Shown here: positions 7,249 to 11,341 of the stretch, one piece after another
How the letters are laid out: each line of letters opens with the position of its first letter
How positions within the stretch are numbered: position 1 is the stretch's first letter
Assembly: GCA_043769295.1 (NCBI GenBank)
Contig: JAYVJL010000199.1
Span: 1-11,341, forward strand
Direction: 5' to 3'
Length of the DNA: 11,341 nucleotides
DNA from: Aalborgiella sp043769295
Lineage (GTDB): Bacteria > Pseudomonadota > Gammaproteobacteria > Burkholderiales > Burkholderiaceae_C
Made by a program: the position numbers and the translations under genes
Notes under the pieces: generated by a model
Told to the model about the DNA's origin: nothing
What the model saw: only the letters and a program-made list of their open reading frames with translations
Database searches by the model: none

Positions 7249-7584
7249 TTATTTGATGCTGCCTTTTGGAAGCACTTGAGCCACAGCACTGCGTTGCATT
7301 TGCACTTCAACGCCGTTTGCAATTTCCAGGCTCAAATAACCATCACCCAATTTGGTCACTTTACCCAGCAAACCACCGGCTGTGGCGATTTCGTCGCCTT
7401 TAGCCAAGGCGTCGATCATGGTGCGGTGTTCTTTTTGCTTTTTCATTTGTGGACGAATCATCACAAAATACAAGACCACAAACATCAGCACCAAGGGCAG
7501 CATGCTCATGATGCTGGATTGGATATCACCACCCGCAGCGGCTGCGGCAGGGGCGGTTTGAGCGAAAGCTGAAGAAATAAACAT
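7249..7584 (-). CDS. yajC: Sec translocon accessory subunit YajC
   Basis: Small single-span inner-membrane protein that co-purifies with SecDF and is encoded next to it in many bacteria. The 111 residues contain an Ala-rich N-terminus (MFISSAFAQTAPAAAAA), a membrane helix at about 27-44 followed by the family's IRPQMKKQKEH (43-53), and the small soluble domain with LAKGDEIATAGGLLGKV (60-76). The start is supported by an AGGAG sequence (7591-7595, minus strand) 6 nt upstream. It is first of the yajC-secD-secF operon. In many proteobacteria queA-tgt lie upstream; here an Smr-domain gene does. Confidence 0.96.
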   Translation of the reverse strand: MFISSAFAQTAPAAAAAGGDIQSSIMSMLPLVLMFVVLYFVMIRPQMKKQKEHRTMIDALAKGDEIATAGGLLGKVTKLGDGYLSLEIANGVEVQMQRSAVAQVLPKGSIK

Positions 7585-7618
7585 GGGAAACTCCTGATTT
7601 ATAGGTAAAACGGTTGTG

Positions 7619-7639
7619 TTGATGAGGGGTCCGCATCAA
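7619..7639. promoter_or_regulatory. Inverted repeat overlapping putative yajC -10 region
   Basis: TTGATG (7619-7624) and CATCAA (7634-7639) are exact reverse complements around a 9-nt GC-rich centre. The repeat overlaps the proposed -10 box and start point, a position typical of a repressor operator; equally it could form a small hairpin at the 5' end of the yajC leader, or be chance. Confidence 0.25.
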
Positions 7640-7662
7640 AAGTGCCAACCCGTGATTGTAAA
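7635..7662 (-). promoter_or_regulatory. Possible yajC-secDF operon promoter
   Basis: On the minus strand TTTACA (7657-7662) and TTTGAT (7635-7640) are separated by 16 bp and resemble sigma-70 -35 and -10 boxes. Transcription would start near 7627, giving a leader of about 43 nt before yajC. The 115-bp gap after the Smr gene is the largest on this strand and the natural place for an operon promoter. No obvious GC-rich terminator for the Smr gene is visible in the gap. Confidence 0.3.
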
Positions 7663-7699
7663 CGGCTGCGTTTGTGGAGTTTTAGTCAATCAAACGTTT

Positions 7700-8350
7700 T
7701 TAGTTGGGGTTGTGCTGTGGTTTTAGCAAGACCACCAAAGCACCGGCGCCTCCTTCGGCGGGTTTAGCCTGCACAAAAGCCAGTACTTCCTGCTTTTGAA
7801 TCAGCCAACTTTTGACTTTACCCTTCAAAACAGGCTCTTTGCCGGGTGAACCCAGCCCTTTGCCATGCACCACCCGTACGCAGCGCATGCCGTGTTTGTG
7901 GGCTTCGCGGATGAACCTACCCAAGGCGTCACGTGCCTCTTCAGTGCGTAAATTGTGCAAATCGACCTGGCGCTGGATGCTCCAAACCCCTTGGCGGAGT
8001 TTTTTGGTCACATCTGTGCCAATGCCGGGGCGCCGAAAACTCAAGGCATCGTCAATGTCCAACAATGTTTCCACATCAAACGCGTCGCTCAAAGATTCGC
8101 GCAGAACGGCTTGGTCATCCCGTAGACGCTGGACCGGAACAGGTTCGGGTGGCTTTATTTTTGAGGCCGCTTTGGGCTTGTTTGACAGCGGTTTGACCCT
8201 GCCCACGCTGTTGGCAAAAAGATTTTTATTGGCCAGTGCCAACGCTTTGGCCGCTTGTTCTGCCGCCAGGGTCGCAGCTTGCCTGGTCTGCTGGTCGGCC
8301 AAAGTCTGCTTGACCTGCTGCAAGTCTGCCAATGTGCGAATCGTCACCAT
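7700..8350 (-). CDS. Smr/MutS2-type domain protein (SmrB/YfcN-like)
   Basis: Cytoplasmic protein of 216 residues with a C-terminal Smr domain. The first 70 residues are Ala/Gln/Lys-rich, look helical then disordered, and carry no recognised fold. The Smr domain covers about 125-210: VDLHNLRTEEARDAL with the DLH motif (130-132), CVRVVHGKGLGS (157-168, the HGKG loop), and a final VLAFVQAKPAEGGAGALVVLL. Stand-alone Smr proteins of this type include E. coli SmrB, which cleaves mRNA between collided ribosomes, so an RNA endonuclease role is likely but inferred. The DLHN here replaces the more common DLHG. It begins 27 bp after glmU with no strong Shine-Dalgarno and is probably read through from glmU; yajC follows after 115 bp. 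Confidence 0.85.
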   Translation of the reverse strand: MVTIRTLADLQQVKQTLADQQTRQAATLAAEQAAKALALANKNLFANSVGRVKPLSNKPKAASKIKPPEPVPVQRLRDDQAVLRESLSDAFDVETLLDIDDALSFRRPGIGTDVTKKLRQGVWSIQRQVDLHNLRTEEARDALGRFIREAHKHGMRCVRVVHGKGLGSPGKEPVLKGKVKSWLIQKQEVLAFVQAKPAEGGAGALVVLLKPQHNPN

Positions 8351-8377
8351 GATGCAAAAGTTGCTCTGTGCGGCGAG

Positions 8378-9820
8378 CTATTTAGCTGCTTTTTTAGGCC
8401 GCTGCCAATTGGCAATGCTGACCTGTTTGCCGCGCGCCACGCTCAGTGCGCCTGCAGGCGTATTTTTGGTGATGGTGGAGCCGCCACCCACCGTGCCACC
8501 CGCACCCAGCGTGACGGGCGCCACCAGCACGCAGTTGCTGCCCACATGCACGTCCGCCTCAATCACGGTGCGGTGCTTATTGGCACCATCGTAGTTGGCG
8601 GTGATGCTGCCCGCCCCAAAGTTGACCCGTTCACCCACAGTTGCATCGCCTAAATAGGCCAAATGGTTGGCTTTGGCACCATCGGCCAGTGTTGCATTTT
8701 TAACTTCAACAAAGTTGCCGATATGCACATCCGCACCCAATGTGGCACCGGGTCGCAAACGCGCAAACGGGCCAATCAAAGCACCTGCGCCTATGCTCAC
8801 CCCCAGCTTTTCGCCATCGATGTGGGTAAACGGGTAAATCACCGCACCAGCGGCGATGGTTGCATTTGCAATCATGCAGTGAGCGCCCACTTTCACACCC
8901 GCGCCCAAAGAAACTTGGCCTTCAAAGATGCAATTGATGTCAATCTCGACATCTTGGCCGCACGTGAGCTTGCCGCGCAGGTCAAACCGCGCTGGGTCCG
9001 CCATACGGACACCTTGCTCCATCAGCGCGTTGGCTTGACGTAATTGGTGGGCACGCTCCAGCTCGGCCAGTTGCATGGGGCTGTTGATGCCGGCAACTTG
9101 AACGGCATCGTCAATTTTGTGCGCCAACACGGCCACGCCGTCCGCCACAGCAAACTTGACCACATCGGTCAGGTAATACTCGCCTTGGGCGTTTTTGTTG
9201 TCCAAGCGCGCCAACCACGCCTTCAGCAGCTTGGCCGGCGCAGCCATGATGCCGCTGTAGACCTCTTGGATGACTTTTTGAGCCTCCGTAGCGTCCTTTT
9301 GCTCAACAATGGTCTGCACCTTGTCGCCACTGCGCACGATGCGGCCATAGCCGGTGGGATTGGCAAAATCAATGCTCAACAGGGCCAGTTTGTTACCACC
9401 AGACAAAGCTATCAGATGCTGCAAGGTGTCGGCCTGCATCAAGGGCACATCGCCACTGAGCACCAAGACAACACCATCATCGGGCAAATAAGGCACGGCC
9501 TGCTGCACGGCATGCCCCGTGCCCAGTTGTGGCTCCTGACGGACAAATTTAAGGTAAAATATAGCTCCAGCCGGCGTATTTATTGCCTGAGATGCTATTG
9601 AATATATAGCATTTATCTTGTCTTCAACCACCTGAGCGCCATGACCGGTGATGACCACCGCGCTGCGTGCGCCCAGCTGCGACGCGGTGTCGAGCACATG
9701 TTGCAACAATGCGCGACCACCCAAGCGGTGCAAAACTTTGGGCAAGGCACTTTTCATACGTGTGCCCTTGCCGGCAGCCATGATGACCACGTCCAGCGGC
9801 TGATGCGTTATTTTTTCCAT
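8378..9820 (-). CDS. glmU: Bifunctional GlmU: GlcN-1-P acetyltransferase / GlcNAc-1-P uridyltransferase
   Basis: Makes UDP-N-acetylglucosamine from glucosamine-1-phosphate in two steps, feeding peptidoglycan and LPS synthesis in the cytoplasm. The N-terminal pyrophosphorylase domain has VVIMAAGKGTRMKS (11-24), LPKVLH, QLGTGHA (98-104), SGDVPL with metal-binding D124, and NPTGYGR. The C-terminal left-handed beta-helix has hexapeptide repeats from about 285 and NHLAYLGDATVGE with acetyltransferase H386, then NFGAGSITANYDG. At 480 residues it is about 20 longer than usual. The excess is at residues about 68-91, between ITGHGAQ and FVRQEPQLG, and matches an AT-rich repeat element also present in fmt; catalytic motifs are intact. 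It lies 53 bp after the M14 gene and 27 bp before the Smr gene on the same strand. Confidence 0.97.
   Translation of the reverse strand: MEKITHQPLDVVIMAAGKGTRMKSALPKVLHRLGGRALLQHVLDTASQLGARSAVVITGHGAQVVEDKINAIYSIASQAINTPAGAIFYLKFVRQEPQLGTGHAVQQAVPYLPDDGVVLVLSGDVPLMQADTLQHLIALSGGNKLALLSIDFANPTGYGRIVRSGDKVQTIVEQKDATEAQKVIQEVYSGIMAAPAKLLKAWLARLDNKNAQGEYYLTDVVKFAVADGVAVLAHKIDDAVQVAGINSPMQLAELERAHQLRQANALMEQGVRMADPARFDLRGKLTCGQDVEIDINCIFEGQVSLGAGVKVGAHCMIANATIAAGAVIYPFTHIDGEKLGVSIGAGALIGPFARLRPGATLGADVHIGNFVEVKNATLADGAKANHLAYLGDATVGERVNFGAGSITANYDGANKHRTVIEADVHVGSNCVLVAPVTLGAGGTVGGGSTITKNTPAGALSVARGKQVSIANWQRPKKAAK
9553..9612 (-). repeat. Small AT-rich repeat element inside glmU (copy 2)
   Basis: The minus strand at 9569-9599 matches the core of the fmt copy in 26 of 31 positions by hand alignment; weaker matches reach 9553 and about 9611. 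One end holds an inverted repeat ATGCTAT (9592-9598) / ATAGCAT (9606-9612) with a 7-nt loop, and the other end carries a further ATAGC (9561-9565). It is far more AT-rich than the flanking gene. It reads in the sense direction and frame of glmU, adding residues such as INAIYSIASQAINTPAGAI. The fmt copy is antisense to its gene, so both orientations are tolerated. Confidence 0.7.
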
Positions 9821-9873
9821 GCCGCGAACTCTACCCTACAAATCTGACCGATCAAGCACAGCGACAGGCAAAA

Positions 9874-10998
9874 TCACGAATTCAAACCATCCACCGCTTG
9901 AAACATGGCTTGCCGCGCCTGGCTGATGATCTGGCCTTTCCAGGCGTCGGTATCGGTGTAAAAGGCATCCAGCATGTCCTGCTTGATCTTTTTCGCCACG
10001 TCAGCTGGGGCTTCTGGGTGGTGTTGCAACCAGTTTTCAGCCCGCATCGCCATATTGACCTGCAGCGGCGGCAAGCTGCCGTATTCCATGGCGATGCCGG
10101 TGTACTGCGCCCCCGGAAACTCCTCGTAAGCCGCGCCCCACATCAAGCCGGTAAGCTTGGCTGAGGTGGATGAACCGTCAAAAAACGAAGTGATGGGTGT
10201 TTCAAACGTGCCGTCCGCATGCTGCACGCCGCCCCACCACGCGCGGGCGCGCTGCAAAGCCTGTGCATCGTCATTGCAGGCAAAAATGCGCTCACCCAAG
10301 CCGCTGGGGCCCAAACCGGTATGCAGGTCAATCCAGCCCATTTTTTTAATCCCAGCTGCGTGCTTTTGTAGCACTTTACGTAAAGTCAAATTGCTCCAGG
10401 TCGCTTCTTTACCGCCGAAAAACAAGCCTTCAGGGTATTCATGCTGACCACCCGACACGGCCGATTGGAAGGCAAATTCACCATGCTTTTCAATATACGC
10501 ATACAACTGCGCCATGTTGGCATCACTTGGCGGCCAAGTAGGTGGCATCAACATGTCACTCAGTTCACGGTAGGCCACGTTGACGGGTAGCGGTTTGCTG
10601 AAATCGTGAAAATTACGGTTCAAATCCACGTTTTCATGCGTGGTGCGCCGAATGTGCGAGAAACCGTAGGGGTTGAGCGCATGTATATACAGCACCGTCA
10701 CATCCTGCGCACGGGCTTTGGCCAGCCATTCGGCATCGTGCAGAGCAAACACCTGCACGCCAGAGCCGCAATAACCCTCTACGCCGTGGCAGGCGCTGCT
10801 GACGATCAGCAATTTGTCTGACGCCACGCCCGATGCAGGCAGTTGCACCGCTACATCCATGGCCAGCGTTTCACCGTCTTTACCCTTGAGCGGATGGTTA
10901 TACGATTCGATTTGCAAGCCTGCCGTGGCCGCCGCTTCTAAAAACTTGGTCCGCGCTTGGGCGTAGCTGGGTGAAAAAGCCTGTACCAAATCAATCAT
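9874..10998 (-). CDS. M14-family (DUF2817) zinc carboxypeptidase-like protein
   Basis: Predicted zinc peptidase or amidase of 374 residues with no signal peptide, so probably cytoplasmic. Motifs fit the M14 fold: SSACHGVEGYCG with H71 and E74 as the first zinc ligands, NPYGFSHIRRTTHENVDLNRNFHDF (in parts: NPYGF 109-113, ENVDLNRNF 122-130) with substrate-carboxylate-binding Asn/Arg, WIDLHTGLGPSG with H226 as third ligand, and IAMEYGS with E305 as probable catalytic glutamate. The substrate is unknown. The start is supported by AAAGGG (minus strand, 11004-11009) 5 nt upstream, overlapping the stop of the M20 gene, so the two hydrolases are very likely one operon. glmU follows after 53 bp. Confidence 0.88.
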   Translation of the reverse strand: MIDLVQAFSPSYAQARTKFLEAAATAGLQIESYNHPLKGKDGETLAMDVAVQLPASGVASDKLLIVSSACHGVEGYCGSGVQVFALHDAEWLAKARAQDVTVLYIHALNPYGFSHIRRTTHENVDLNRNFHDFSKPLPVNVAYRELSDMLMPPTWPPSDANMAQLYAYIEKHGEFAFQSAVSGGQHEYPEGLFFGGKEATWSNLTLRKVLQKHAAGIKKMGWIDLHTGLGPSGLGERIFACNDDAQALQRARAWWGGVQHADGTFETPITSFFDGSSTSAKLTGLMWGAAYEEFPGAQYTGIAMEYGSLPPLQVNMAMRAENWLQHHPEAPADVAKKIKQDMLDAFYTDTDAWKGQIISQARQAMFQAVDGLNS

Positions 10999-11008
10999 GT
11001 CAGCCCTT

Positions 11009-11341
11009 TTATGCTTGTTTTAAAGATTCTTCAACCAAGCGCACCCAATACGTTGCACCCAGCGGAATCAGATCATCGTTGAAGTCGTAGCTGGGGTTGT
11101 GCAACATGCAGGGGCCACCACCGTGACCGATTTCGCGGTGGTCGCCTTCGCCATTGGCGATAAAGCAATAGGCACCGGGTTTGGCCATCAGCATGTAGGC
11201 GAAATCTTCTGCGCCCATGGTGGCTTCTTGCGGCAGCACGTTGGCTGCGCCCACAATATCGGCCATCACTTTGGCGGCGAAATTCGCTTCTTTTTCGGAG
11301 TTGATGGTGGGCGGGTAGTTGCGCTCAAATTCAAAATCACA
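11009..11341 (-). CDS. M20-family amidohydrolase, C-terminal fragment at window edge
   Basis: The last 110 residues of a zinc-dependent amidohydrolase of the M20D type (hippurate hydrolase / N-acyl amino acid amidohydrolase group). The minus-strand frame enters at 11341 as CDFEFERNYPPTINS and stays open to the TAA at 11009-11011. Conserved pieces: NYPPTIN in the dimerisation/catalytic hinge, MGAEDFAYML with the family's Glu-Asp, GHGGGPCMLHNPSYDFNDD with a metal-binding His, and the ending GATYWVRLVEESL. The internal ATG (11267-11269) is not the true start; the protein begins beyond the window. It lies 10 bp upstream of the M14 gene. The pairing suggests breakdown of N-acylated or peptide-like amino acids, but the substrate cannot be read from this fragment. 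Confidence 0.9.
   Translation of the reverse strand, partial: CDFEFERNYPPTINSEKEANFAAKVMADIVGAANVLPQEATMGAEDFAYMLMAKPGAYCFIANGEGDHREIGHGGGPCMLHNPSYDFNDDLIPLGATYWVRLVEESLKQA

Noticed and set aside
8378..8395. AGCTATTTAGCTGC near the glmU stop as a further repeat copy
   Set aside because: Only the short AGCTAT/TAGCTGC words are shared; the bases encode the usual Lys/Ala-rich GlmU tail, so a third copy is not supported.
7812..8594. 260-codon plus-strand open frame across the Smr and glmU genes
   Set aside because: It spans two well-supported genes on the other strand and the 27-bp gap between them; its product resembles no family I know.
10360..10386. GTGCT...AGCAC hairpin beside the 14-bp palindrome ACTTTACGTAAAGT in the M14 gene
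   Set aside because: It encodes normal family residues (TLRKVLQKH), there is no length excess in the protein here and no similarity to the fmt/glmU element; probably chance.

Overview
The window looks like chromosomal DNA of a betaproteobacterium, most likely Burkholderiales/Comamonadaceae (Rhodoferax- or Polaromonas-like). This rests on the style of the proteins (Fmt, Def, DprA, GlmU, SecDF) and on a LysM gene followed by dprA lying divergent to def-fmt. Most of the window is moderately GC-rich housekeeping sequence. I see no tRNA, rRNA, CRISPR array, insertion sequence or phage gene.

Layout. 1-1533 (minus strand): def followed by fmt, the formyl-methionine processing pair; fmt runs off the left edge just before its end. 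1534-1691: divergent intergenic region. 1692-4308 (plus strand): a secreted LysM protein, then dprA. The dprA frame is broken by a single in-frame amber codon at 3997-3999 and continues in the same frame through its C-terminal winged-helix domain to 4308. 4305-4321: a perfect palindrome containing the stop codons of the two convergent genes dprA and secF. 4318-7584 (minus): yajC-secD-secF, the accessory module of the Sec translocon. 7700-11341 (minus): an M20 amidohydrolase (cut by the right edge), an M14/DUF2817 carboxypeptidase-like protein, glmU and an Smr-domain protein, closely spaced and read in that order.

The genes are conventional; the surprises lie inside them. (1) dprA carries what looks like a CAG-to-TAG nonsense change. 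(2) fmt and glmU each contain an AT-rich patch of about 58-60 bp, in opposite orientation relative to their genes. The two patches share a 31-bp core (26 of 31 identical by my hand alignment) and are translated as extra loop residues. They look like copies of one small repeat family that inserts in frame into protein-coding genes, similar in behaviour to Rickettsia palindromic elements. (3) dprA has a comparable extra segment built around an imperfect hairpin, which may be a diverged relative.

Functionally the window joins translation-start processing (def, fmt), DNA uptake/recombination (dprA), protein export (yajC-secDF), ribosome-associated nuclease-type activity (Smr), UDP-GlcNAc synthesis for the envelope (glmU) and peptide/amide hydrolysis (M14, M20).
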